Positions 5,718 to 12,625 of a stretch of DNA of 12,664 bases are shown in pieces (the first letter of the stretch is position 1; every line of letters begins with the position of its first letter). The notes under the pieces were generated by a model, which worked only from the letters and a program-made list of their open reading frames with translations, had not been told where the DNA came from and ran no database searches. Made by a program: the position numbers and the translations under genes. The DNA is from Sva-25 sp039714995 (GTDB lineage: Bacteria > Pseudomonadota > Gammaproteobacteria > Chromatiales > Chromatiaceae), in contig JBDLII010000055.1 in the NCBI GenBank assembly GCA_039714995.1, positions 1 through 12,664 of the forward strand, written 5' to 3'.

Positions 5718-7197
5718 TGCGAGGCCTGGCTCTCTTGATTCTCTGCAGGCCAAAATACTCCGCGTAGCAGCGGTTACGCCAATCGCCTGAGTTGCGCGCG
5801 ATGTCATTGAAATAAATCGTGCGCGGATAGGGCTGCTGGTAATCGGGAACAACCAGCGATAGCTGGTTGCCTGCCACGGCATTTTCGATGATGGCATAGC
5901 GCTCCTGCATGTATTGATTCCAGGGCGAGGCGTGGTTGGCCAGGTCGGATTGCGCCAGCCGATAGTTTTTGCTTCCAGTGACAGCAATGGTGAATAGTAC
6001 GGATGCTGCCAACACCAGCATGGCCGCTGAGGGAGCACGGGTGGATAAATCCGGGTCCACTCTTCCGGCGTTGATAAGATGCACGGTAATTGCCCCGGTC
6101 GTCAGGAACCAGCTGACAAGAAATACGAAGTAGGTCGCATCGACAGTGCGCGGCGGCGCCCAGCCGCCCATGGACCACCACGCCGGAAACTGGAACAGGA
6201 CGGGAATTGCCAGTGTGCCCAGGATTGCAGCTGCGAGCAGCGGTTTCGAAATGACAAATGAGCGGCCCGATAAGCGATAGAGGCGGGATACCGCAAAAGG
6301 GGAAAGCAGGGTTGCAGTGAGCAGAACCGGGCTGCTGATCCACTTCCAGAGGATCCTCGCGCCGACAGCGACGCTGCCGCTGAGCGCGCGCGGCAAATCA
6401 TGTCTCAGCGGGAAGTCCGCGGCGCGAATGGCATTCCCGGGAGAAAAATAGACCACGCCGACACAGAGCAGGGTTGTTATCAGAACCAGGAGCCAGGGCC
6501 ATGAGATAGCCCAGCCGGATCTCACCCTCGCCAGAAAGAACAGCAGTGACATCGCGGTCAAGGCAATCATGCTGGTCTCATTGAAGCCGACCGCCATCAC
6601 CATCACCGCGAGCAGCAGGGCCAACAGGTCGAAATACTTTTCAGAGCGTTTCTGTCTCTCCAGCAGGCGAATCATCAGGCCGAGCGCAAGCAGCAAAAAA
6701 ATGTTGGCCGATTGATAGCTCAGAGCGCCGGCCATCCAGTAGAGCCCGCTTGCGGGACTGATCATGCCCAGCAGAAACACAGCGACGAAAACTAATGCTG
6801 ACAGTAGCACGCAGCGATCATGGGGCTTGACCCTGAACAGGGTCGAGGCAAAAAAAACAGTTGCTGCAAACAGCGCAACCATCAGCAAGACGGGGATCAG
6901 CCAGTAGCCGTCAAACATGCCGAAAACAAGCGGGTAGATGCCGTAGAGCGTGTTGCCCGAGTAGCGGCCGCTCCATTCGATATAGTGGTTCCACAAATGT
7001 GCGAGTACGCCCTCCCGCTGAATTCCGGCGGCCAGGCAAAAATCATCCGAGGATGGGTGGGCATACTGCGCAAGCAGAAAAAAGAGTGTTACAACAACCA
7101 GGCAGACTGCTGCAAGCAGCCAGGGAGAGAGCCGTGCAAGGGCGGACAGGGTTGATAGCAGAGCAGAGGTTCTCAATACAGGTTTTTCAGAGTTCAT
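5710..7197 (-). CDS. Polytopic membrane protein, DUF6056/GtrC-like (putative GT-C glycosyltransferase)
   Basis: A 495-residue protein with about ten or eleven membrane segments and a soluble C-terminal part of roughly 85 residues. After the first membrane segment it carries an Asp pair in HPSSDDFCLA (47-56) and then WSGRYSGN (75-82). An acidic pair in the first periplasmic loop is typical of GT-C enzymes that use polyprenyl-P-sugars, and the combination resembles DUF6056 proteins. The C-terminal DWRNRCYAEYFG also fits that group as I recall it. The likely role is to transfer the flipped sugar to a surface polysaccharide in the periplasm, the job of GtrC/GtrII-type proteins. The family assignment is from memory and the acceptor is unknown. 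It is the first gene of the cassette. GAGGGG (7211-7216) is a possible ribosome-binding site, rather far from the ATG. Confidence 0.72.
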   Translation of the reverse strand: MNSEKPVLRTSALLSTLSALARLSPWLLAAVCLVVVTLFFLLAQYAHPSSDDFCLAAGIQREGVLAHLWNHYIEWSGRYSGNTLYGIYPLVFGMFDGYWLIPVLLMVALFAATVFFASTLFRVKPHDRCVLLSALVFVAVFLLGMISPASGLYWMAGALSYQSANIFLLLALGLMIRLLERQKRSEKYFDLLALLLAVMVMAVGFNETSMIALTAMSLLFFLARVRSGWAISWPWLLVLITTLLCVGVVYFSPGNAIRAADFPLRHDLPRALSGSVAVGARILWKWISSPVLLTATLLSPFAVSRLYRLSGRSFVISKPLLAAAILGTLAIPVLFQFPAWWSMGGWAPPRTVDATYFVFLVSWFLTTGAITVHLINAGRVDPDLSTRAPSAAMLVLAASVLFTIAVTGSKNYRLAQSDLANHASPWNQYMQERYAIIENAVAGNQLSLVVPDYQQPYPRTIYFNDIARNSGDWRNRCYAEYFGLQRIKRARPRNE

Positions 7198-7219
7198 CGT
7201 GAGAGTTTAGCCCCTCACG
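7198..7219 (-). promoter_or_regulatory. Possible hairpin in the leader of the GtrC-like gene
   Basis: CGTGAG (7198-7203) and CTCACG (7214-7219) can pair in a six-base stem with a ten-base loop. The stem touches the start codon, and one arm includes most of the only Shine-Dalgarno-like stretch, GAGGGG at 7211-7216. It could restrict translation of the cassette, or be chance. Confidence 0.3.
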
Positions 7220-7330
7220 TTATCCAATGCAGCCCGGTAAGCCTCTGAATAAATTGATGGGATGAGGGTTCGGCGGGGGAGGTCAATCGAACGTCTGTTC
7301 AACTTATTGGAAGTTAACCCTTCCGCATAG

Positions 7331-7368
7331 AAAAAAACTCGCTGTGCTCTGGTCGAGGCGTGCAGCGA
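7331..7368 (-). terminator. Probable intrinsic terminator of hslVU
   Basis: Just past the hslU stop, the minus-strand RNA has UCGCUG and CAGCGA arms (plus-strand positions 7363-7368 and 7339-7344) followed within two bases by a run of seven U (7331-7337). The stem is six base pairs with an 18-base loop, weaker than ideal, but the U-tract and position fit. The rest of the 176-base gap to the next gene contains an imperfect inverted repeat at 7297-7318 (AACTT-attgg-AAGTT core) and no promoter that I would defend. Confidence 0.55.
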
Positions 7369-7373
7369 TTCGA

Positions 7374-8717
7374 TCAGAGAATATAACGCGTCAGATCTTC
7401 ATTGTCGGCGAGTTCTTCCAGGTGCGCATCGACATAGGCAGCGTCGATGGTGATGGACTCTCCCTGCATCTCCGAGGCCTCGTAGGAGATCTCCTCGAGC
7501 AGGCGTTCGAGGACGGTGTGCAGGCGCCGTGCGCCGATATTCTCGGTGCGTTCGTTGACCTGCCAGGCGATCTCGGCGATACGCTTGATGCCGGCTGCAT
7601 CGAACTGGAGGTCAAGACCCTCCGTCCGCATCAGCGCCTGGTACTGCTCTGCCAGGGAGGCGTCCGGTTCGGTCAGGATGCGGGTGAAGTCGTCCGCCGT
7701 CAGGGCGCGCAGTTCGACGCGGATCGGCAGCCGTCCCTGCAGCTCGGGGATCAGGTCGGATGGCTTGCTGAGGTGGAAGGCGCCGGAAGCGATGAAGAGG
7801 ATGTGGTCGGTCCTGACCATGCCGTGGCGGGTGGAGATGGTGCTCCCCTCGACCAGCGGCAGCAGGTCGCGCTGCACACCTTCGCGGGAGACGTCGGCGC
7901 CGCCATGGGCGCCGCTGCGGGCGCACACCTTGTCGATCTCGTCGAGAAAGACGATGCCGTTCTGTTCGACATTGTCGATGGCGTTGAGCTTGATCTCCTC
8001 TTCGTTGATGCGTTTTGCCGCCTCTTCGTCCTCCAGCAGTTTGAGCGCCTCCTTGATCGCCAGCTTGCGCTTGCGGGTGCGCCCGCCGGTATTGCTCTTG
8101 AAGAGATCTTGCAGCTGGTTGGTCATCTCCTCCATACCCGGAGGCGCCATGATCTCGACGCCGACTTGGGGCGCGCTGACCTCGATTTCGATCTCCTTCT
8201 CATCGAGTTCGCCGTTGCGCAGTTTGTCGCGGAATTTGGTGCGGGTCGCTGACTCCTGCTGCTGCTCCGGTTCACTATCCTGCTCCCAGGATGCGGCTGT
8301 CGGGCTCGGCAGCAGCACGTCCAGTACCCGCTCCTGTGCAGCTAGATGCGCATGGTCGCGGACATTCTCCATCTCGACGACACGCGCCATCTTGACCGCG
8401 GAATCGGCGAGATCACGGATGATCGAATCAACCTCCCTGCCGACATAACCGACTTCGGTGAATTTCGTCGCCTCCACCTTGATGAAGGGGGCGTTCGCAA
8501 GCGTGGCCAGGCGGCGTGCGATCTCGGTCTTGCCGACGCCGGTCGGGCCTATCATCAGGATGTTTTTGGGAGTAATCTCGTTGCGCAGCGCCTCATCGAC
8601 CTGAGAGCGGCGCCAGCGGTTTCGCAGTGCAATGGCGACGGCTCTTTTGGCATCCTGCTGGGCAATGATATGTTTGTCGAGCTCTTTGACGATCTCTCTG
8701 GGGGTGATTTCAGGCAT
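7374..8717 (-). CDS. hslU: ATP-dependent protease ATPase subunit HslU (ClpY)
   Basis: The 447-residue AAA+ unfoldase that feeds substrates to HslV in the cytoplasm; E. coli HslU has 443. Visible motifs are Walker A GPTGVGKT (57-64), the pore loop GYVGR (90-94), Walker B IVFLDE (255-260), the sensor-2 region ENIGARRLHTVLE (392-404) and the C-terminal tail RYIL, which docks into HslV. The I-domain (about 110-240) contains a Glu/Gln-rich stretch near 145-160. The ATG at 8717 shares its first base with the last base of the hslV stop (TGATG), a tight coupling. A TTG three bases upstream is possible but less likely. GGAAGA (8721-8726) is a close ribosome-binding site. Confidence 0.97.
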   Translation of the reverse strand: MPEITPREIVKELDKHIIAQQDAKRAVAIALRNRWRRSQVDEALRNEITPKNILMIGPTGVGKTEIARRLATLANAPFIKVEATKFTEVGYVGREVDSIIRDLADSAVKMARVVEMENVRDHAHLAAQERVLDVLLPSPTAASWEQDSEPEQQQESATRTKFRDKLRNGELDEKEIEIEVSAPQVGVEIMAPPGMEEMTNQLQDLFKSNTGGRTRKRKLAIKEALKLLEDEEAAKRINEEEIKLNAIDNVEQNGIVFLDEIDKVCARSGAHGGADVSREGVQRDLLPLVEGSTISTRHGMVRTDHILFIASGAFHLSKPSDLIPELQGRLPIRVELRALTADDFTRILTEPDASLAEQYQALMRTEGLDLQFDAAGIKRIAEIAWQVNERTENIGARRLHTVLERLLEEISYEASEMQGESITIDAAYVDAHLEELADNEDLTRYIL

Positions 8718-9262
8718 CAATCTTCCGTTTCAAGTTCTTCGATGACGAGATTGTGATTGGTATAGACACAGATGTCGGCGGCGATATGCAGCCCCTTCTC
8801 GACGATCTCGGTAGCTGAGAGATCGCTGTTCGAGAGCAGTGCGGTGGCGGCGGCCTGGGCGTAGGCGCCGCCGGAGCCGATGGCCATCAGGCTGTTTTCC
8901 GGTTCGATGACGTCGCCTGTTCCGGAGATGATCAGCGAGGCATGCCTGTCGGCAATGCACAACAGCGCCTCGAGGCGCCGCAGGGCGCGATCGGTACGCC
9001 AGTCCTTGGCCATCTCCACCGCGGCGCGCACCAGGTGGCCGCTGTGCTTTTCAAGTTTTCCCTCGAAGCGTTCAAACAGCGTGAAGGCATCGGCGGTGGC
9101 GCCGGCAAAACCTGCCAGTACCTGGTTTTTGTAGAGCCGGCGGACCTTGCGCGCATTGCCCTTCATGACTGTCTGGCCAAGCGTCACCTGGCCATCGCCG
9201 CCGATGACGACGCGGCCGTTGCGGCGCACCGAGAGTATGGTCGTGCCCCTGAAGTTCGTCAT
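8717..9262 (-). CDS. hslV: ATP-dependent protease subunit HslV (ClpQ)
   Basis: The 181-residue N-terminal nucleophile peptidase of the HslVU complex, related to proteasome beta subunits. The predicted start gives MTNFRG followed by TTILSVRRNG. The first Thr of TTILS (residue 7) would be the catalytic nucleophile after removal of a six-residue propeptide, whereas the E. coli protein has only the initiator Met before it. Longer propeptides of this kind occur in other proteobacteria. Further signatures are VIGGDGQVTLG, KGNARKVRRLY, GFAGATADAFTLFERFE, KDWRTDR, SGTGDVIEPEN, AIGSGGAYAQAAA and YTNHN. In-frame ATGs at 9283 and 9298 lie within or upstream of the preceding stop and would lengthen the propeptide; none of the starts has a strong ribosome-binding site. 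The gene lies ten bases after the reductase gene. Confidence 0.96.
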   Translation of the reverse strand: MTNFRGTTILSVRRNGRVVIGGDGQVTLGQTVMKGNARKVRRLYKNQVLAGFAGATADAFTLFERFEGKLEKHSGHLVRAAVEMAKDWRTDRALRRLEALLCIADRHASLIISGTGDVIEPENSLMAIGSGGAYAQAAATALLSNSDLSATEIVEKGLHIAADICVYTNHNLVIEELETED

Positions 9263-9272
9263 ACCGGCCGGG

Positions 9273-10286
9273 TTAGCTTGCATCACTTTGTGCGCCATAT
9301 TCGAAAGAGTCGGAGAACATGTGCTCCCGGCTGAGCCCGGCCTGTTCAAAGGCCGAGACGGCGGCATCGACCATTACCGGAGGGCCTGTCATGTAGACAT
9401 CGTAGTCGCCGATGTTGCTGATATCCTGCATCACGGCCGCATGCACAAAGCCTGTGCGGCCCTGCCAATCCTCATCGGGCTCCGAGAGCACCGGGATGAA
9501 GCGGATGTTGTCATGTTGCCGCGACCACTCTTCGGGAAGATCGGGGAGGTAGAGATCACGTTCGGCGCGCACGCCCCAGTAGAGGGTGATGGGACGCTTG
9601 ATGCCGCTGTAGATGGCGTGTTCGATCATGCTTTTCAATGGTGCAAAACCGGTGCCGCCGCCGACCATCAGGATGGGGCGGCTGGAGGCTTCATGCAGTG
9701 TGAATGTGCCGAGAGGCGCCTCGATGCGCAGCACCGTCTTATCCTGCATGGAGTCAAACACATAATCGGTGAATTTACCGCCTTCAATATGACGGATATG
9801 CAGTTCGATCAAGGCATCGTCGTGGGGCGCATTGGCGATCGAGAAGGCGCGGTGTTCGCCTCCCGGCAGGATGAAGTCGAGGTATTGTCCGGCCAGAAAC
9901 TGCAGTCTTTGATTTTCCGGCAGTTTGAGCATCAGGCGCATGACATCGTGTGAGAGCTGCTGATGGCTCTCTACCTTGCAGGGCATGACGCTCGGCTGGA
10001 TCTCCGCAGCCTGTTCGACGAGTTCGGTTTCAATGACCAGGTCGCTGGCGGGAAGTGCCTGGCAGGGCAGGCAGTCATACACCGGGTCGGCCAGTCCATC
10101 AGGAGTGCCGTCGGCATAGCTGACTTCTCCCTCGAGCAGGGTTGCCTCGCAGGTGCCGCAGTTGCCGCTGCGGCAGCCGTAGGGCAGCCCGACGTTCTGG
10201 CGCAGCGCTGCATCCAGCACTGTTTCCCCCTGTTGAACCGAAAAAACCCTTCCCTGAGGCTGAACTGTGACCTGGTAACTACTCAT
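9273..10286 (-). CDS. 2Fe-2S/FAD/NAD(P)H oxidoreductase (CDP-6-deoxy-delta-3,4-glucoseen reductase-like)
   Basis: A 337-residue electron-transfer flavoprotein. Residues about 1-90 are a plant-type 2Fe-2S ferredoxin domain with cysteines C38, C43, C46 and C75 (PYGCRSGNCGTCEATL, then CLPCQ). An FAD-binding barrel follows (HRAFSIANAP, the R-x-x-S motif). The NAD(P)-binding part shows GGGTGFAPLKSMIEHAI, and the C-terminal region ends DSFEYG. This domain order is shared by AscD/E3-type reductases and by reductase subunits of oxygenases. The real redox partner is unknown: no oxygenase or dideoxysugar gene is nearby, so the AscD name should be read as family only. The ATG at 10286 gives a normal ferredoxin start; the frame continues 14 codons upstream without an obvious ribosome-binding site. 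It is the first gene of the unit leading into hslVU. Confidence 0.88.
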   Translation of the reverse strand: MSSYQVTVQPQGRVFSVQQGETVLDAALRQNVGLPYGCRSGNCGTCEATLLEGEVSYADGTPDGLADPVYDCLPCQALPASDLVIETELVEQAAEIQPSVMPCKVESHQQLSHDVMRLMLKLPENQRLQFLAGQYLDFILPGGEHRAFSIANAPHDDALIELHIRHIEGGKFTDYVFDSMQDKTVLRIEAPLGTFTLHEASSRPILMVGGGTGFAPLKSMIEHAIYSGIKRPITLYWGVRAERDLYLPDLPEEWSRQHDNIRFIPVLSEPDEDWQGRTGFVHAAVMQDISNIGDYDVYMTGPPVMVDAAVSAFEQAGLSREHMFSDSFEYGAQSDAS

Positions 10287-10290
10287 AGAC

Positions 10291-10339
10291 TTGCATATCT
10301 TATAAGAAACTGCGAGATTGTCCCGCATTTTCTATGCAA
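10291..10339. promoter_or_regulatory. Divergent promoter gap with nested palindromes
   Basis: The short space between the divergent reductase and SDR genes contains TTGCATA (10291-10297) and its exact complement TATGCAA (10333-10339), 35 bases apart. A perfect ten-base palindrome, TCTTATAAGA (10298-10307), abuts the left arm. The AT-rich palindrome may hold a -10 element for one or both directions, but no well-spaced -35/-10 pair is evident. Confidence 0.35.
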
Positions 10340-11235
10340 TGAAAACCTCCATGCAAAAGATGTTAATCATAGGCTGTGGCGATATCGGCCGGCGCGTTGC
10401 TCGTATTGCTCTGCGCCGGGGTGACGGAGTCAGTGCGCTGGTACGTACCACTCAAAGCTGCGCTGCACTGCGGAAACTTGGAATCGATGCAATCCAGGCT
10501 GACCTGGATCGCGACATTGCGCCACTGGATATCGAAGGCGCCATGCTCCTCTACCTGGCGCCGCCACCGCGCAGAGGAAGGGAAGATCCGCGTATGCATC
10601 ACCTGCTGCAGGCGCTGACCGGCACCCCCGAGGTTTTTCTCTATCTTGGCACCACCGGGGTTTACGGCGACTGCAACGGCGAGTGGGTGGATGAGAGCAG
10701 GCCGGTGGCGCCGCTTGCGGATCGCGCCTGGCGGCGTCTCGATGCCGAGCGGCAGTTGGCGGATGCAGCCGCAAGGCATGGCTGGCGTCATGTGATCATG
10801 CGCGTCGCCGGTATCTACGGGGCCGGACGCTTGCCGCTGCAGCGCATCAGGGAGCGCCGGCCAGTGCTGCGCACCGGTCAGGCGCCCTATACCAACCGCA
10901 TTCATCAGGATGATCTTGCGGCGATCACCCTGGCTCTGCTGGACAGGGGCGTCAGTGGCGAGATCTACAATGTCAGTGACGGGCATCCCGGAACCATGAG
11001 CGACTATTTCAGTACAGTTGCAAGGTATGCGGGCCTGCAGCCGCCTCCAGAGATCGACAGTGTGCAGGCGGAGCGTGAGATGAGCGCCGGCATGCTGAGT
11101 TATCTGCGCGAATCACGCCGCATCTCCAACCGGAAAATGATGGAGCTGCCGGGCATCGAGCTGCGCTATCCAACGCTTGAGGATGGCTTGAAGGCGATTT
11201 TTCCGCAGCAAAACAATAACGAGGCCAGCAGCTAA
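10339..11235 (+). CDS. NAD(P)-dependent SDR family protein, YeeZ-like
   Basis: A Rossmann-fold protein of 298 residues from this ATG. The nucleotide-binding motif is LIIGCGDIGRRVARIA (residues about 9-24), the GxGxxG pattern near the N-terminus. Further signs are YLGTTGVYGDCNG, RVAGIYGAGR and IHQDDLAAITLALL, all typical of the extended/atypical epimerase group that includes E. coli YeeZ. The active-site YxxxK of classical SDRs is not evident: where it would be expected after the TTGVYG strand, the sequence reads RAWRRLDAERQLAD. The substrate is unknown. ATGs at 10351 and 10360 are equally possible starts and would place the Rossmann motif closer to the N-terminus, as usual in the family; none has a convincing ribosome-binding site. 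It is divergent from the reductase gene and is followed by sqr with its own promoter. Confidence 0.85.
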   Translation: MKTSMQKMLIIGCGDIGRRVARIALRRGDGVSALVRTTQSCAALRKLGIDAIQADLDRDIAPLDIEGAMLLYLAPPPRRGREDPRMHHLLQALTGTPEVFLYLGTTGVYGDCNGEWVDESRPVAPLADRAWRRLDAERQLADAAARHGWRHVIMRVAGIYGAGRLPLQRIRERRPVLRTGQAPYTNRIHQDDLAAITLALLDRGVSGEIYNVSDGHPGTMSDYFSTVARYAGLQPPPEIDSVQAEREMSAGMLSYLRESRRISNRKMMELPGIELRYPTLEDGLKAIFPQQNNNEASS

Positions 11236-11250
11236 TCACCTAACTTATTA

Positions 11251-11264
11251 TTGATTTTTATCAA
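11251..11264 (+). promoter_or_regulatory. FNR/ANR-type binding site upstream of sqr
   Basis: TTGAT-TTTT-ATCAA is a perfect match to the FNR/ANR consensus TTGATnnnnATCAA. Its centre (11257.5) lies about 44-47 bases before the start point predicted from the -10 candidates at 11289-11297, near the -41.5 position of class II activation. Dnr/NnrR-type CRP-FNR regulators recognise very similar sites, so the regulator could sense oxygen or nitric oxide. Confidence 0.7.
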
Positions 11265-11291
11265 TCAATCGAGTATGTTCCTTCGCTTGAA

Positions 11292-11297
11292 TATAAC
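11292..11297 (+). promoter_or_regulatory. Candidate -10 box of the sqr promoter
   Basis: TATAAC (or the overlapping GAATAT at 11289-11294) lies 45 bases before the sqr ATG. The -35 region 17 bases upstream is poor, as expected for an activator-dependent promoter. Confidence 0.5.
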
Positions 11298-11330
11298 GCA
11301 ACAATCAATCTGCCTAAGCTGAATTTCACA

Positions 11331-11335
11331 GGAGG
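11331..11335 (+). promoter_or_regulatory. Strong ribosome-binding site of sqr
   Basis: GGAGG followed by six bases and ATG at 11342. It is the best Shine-Dalgarno sequence in the window and suggests high expression. Confidence 0.85.
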
Positions 11336-11341
11336 ATTTCA

Positions 11342-12625
11342 ATGGCGCATATTGTCATCTTAGGGGCCGGTATCGGTGGTCTGCCGGCTGCTTATGAGTT
11401 GCGCGCCGAGCTTGGTGAAGAGCACAAAATTACCGTCATCAACGAGCGTGACTATTTCCAGTTCGTGCCATCCAATCCCTGGCTGGCTGTCGGTTGGCGG
11501 GATCGCGGCGATATCACTTTTGATATCAAACCCTACCTGCAGCGCAAGGGGATCGACTTCATCGGCAGCCGTTGCGAAAAGATTGATGCCGATGCCAACA
11601 CCTTGACGCTGGATAACGGCAACAGCGTCAGTTATGACTACCTGGTGATTGCCACCGGACCCCGGCTTGCATTTGAAGAGGTCGAAGGCTCGGGCCCTGA
11701 AGTCGGTCATACGCACTCTGTATGCAGCGTCGACCATGCGGAGAGCGCATATGACGCCTATCAGAAGCTGCTGGAAAAGGGCAGCGGTCACATCGTCATC
11801 GGCGCCGCTCCCTTCGCCAGCTGTTTTGGCCCGGCCTATGAGTTTGCCTTTATCGTCGATACCGACCTGCGCAAACGCAAGATGCGTGATAAATATCACA
11901 TGACATTTGTGACCTCCGAGCCCTATATCGGCCATCTGGGACTGGGCGGTGTCGGCGACTCCAAGGGCATGCTCGAATCCGAGATGCGCAACCACCATAT
12001 CAAGTGGATCACCAATGCCAGGACCCGCAAGGTTGAAGAGGGCAGATTGTTTGCTGAGCAGTTGGATGACAACGGCGAGGTCGCCAAATCCCATGAAGTC
12101 GACTTTGATTATGCGATGATGCTGCCGGCCTTCAAGGGCGTCGATGCCGTCGCCGCGGTCGACGGGCTGTGCAACCCGCGCGGATTTGTCATGGTGGATG
12201 AGTATCAGCGCAACCCGAAGCATCCGAATATCTACTCCGCCGGTGTGTGTATTGCCATTCCGCCGGTCGAGGCGACGCCGGTGGCCACGGGCGCGCCGAA
12301 AACCGGTTACATGATCGAGTCGATGGTGACCGCGATCGTGCACAATATCACCCACTCGCTGAAGGGAGAAGAGCCTGAAAAGGTCGGTACCTGGAACGCG
12401 ATCTGTCTTGCCGATTTCGGTGACACCGGCGCGGCTTTTGTCGCGCTGCCGCAGATTCCGCCACGCAATGTCGCCTGGTTCAAGAAGGGCAAGTGGGTGC
12501 ACATGGCCAAGATTGCCTTTGAAAAGTACTTCATCCGCAAGATGAAAAAGGGAAGCTCGGAGCCGATCTACGAAAAATATGTCCTGAAGATGCTGGGGAT
12601 CAATCGCCTCAAGGAGCGGGGGTAA
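11342..12625 (+). CDS. sqr: Sulfide:quinone oxidoreductase
   Basis: A 427-residue peripheral membrane flavoprotein that oxidises sulfide to polysulfide or sulfur and reduces the quinone pool. The N-terminal FAD motif is VILGAGIGGLPAAYEL (5-20). YFQFVPSNPWLAVGW (38-52), YDYLVIATGP (98-107), TSEPYIGHLG (191-200), PAFKGV (262-267) and PVATGAPKTGYMIE (313-326) follow. The sequence resembles the characterised Acidithiobacillus ferrooxidans enzyme nearly end to end, as I recall that protein. The three redox cysteines can be placed: C128 (HSVCSV), C161 (SCFGPAYEF) and C355 (NAICLADFG), matching C128, C160 and C356 there. The amphipathic, Lys-rich C-terminus (HMAKIAFEKYFIRKMKKG, 387-404) is the likely membrane anchor. 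An additional cysteine, C303 in AGVCIAIPP, is not among the catalytic ones. No sulfur-oxidation genes are adjacent in the window, and the gene has its own promoter. Confidence 0.97.
   Translation: MAHIVILGAGIGGLPAAYELRAELGEEHKITVINERDYFQFVPSNPWLAVGWRDRGDITFDIKPYLQRKGIDFIGSRCEKIDADANTLTLDNGNSVSYDYLVIATGPRLAFEEVEGSGPEVGHTHSVCSVDHAESAYDAYQKLLEKGSGHIVIGAAPFASCFGPAYEFAFIVDTDLRKRKMRDKYHMTFVTSEPYIGHLGLGGVGDSKGMLESEMRNHHIKWITNARTRKVEEGRLFAEQLDDNGEVAKSHEVDFDYAMMLPAFKGVDAVAAVDGLCNPRGFVMVDEYQRNPKHPNIYSAGVCIAIPPVEATPVATGAPKTGYMIESMVTAIVHNITHSLKGEEPEKVGTWNAICLADFGDTGAAFVALPQIPPRNVAWFKKGKWVHMAKIAFEKYFIRKMKKGSSEPIYEKYVLKMLGINRLKERG

Noticed and set aside
5718..6038. N-terminal extension of the GtrA-like protein
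   Set aside because: The extra 107 codons are another frame of the preceding gene and do not look like protein sequence. The ATG at 5717 gives the normal GtrA length.
7344..8252. Open frame on the plus strand opposite hslU
   Set aside because: It is antisense to highly conserved HslU codons, has no ribosome-binding site, and its composition (Asp/Leu/Gly/Gln mix) is that of a reversed frame.
11644..11646. Flavocytochrome c sulfide dehydrogenase or NADH dehydrogenase type 2 as alternative names for the sqr product
   Set aside because: The three SQR cysteines and the GxxKTGYMIE and C-terminal FIRKMK regions fit SQR, there is no haem-subunit gene nearby and no Tat signal peptide.
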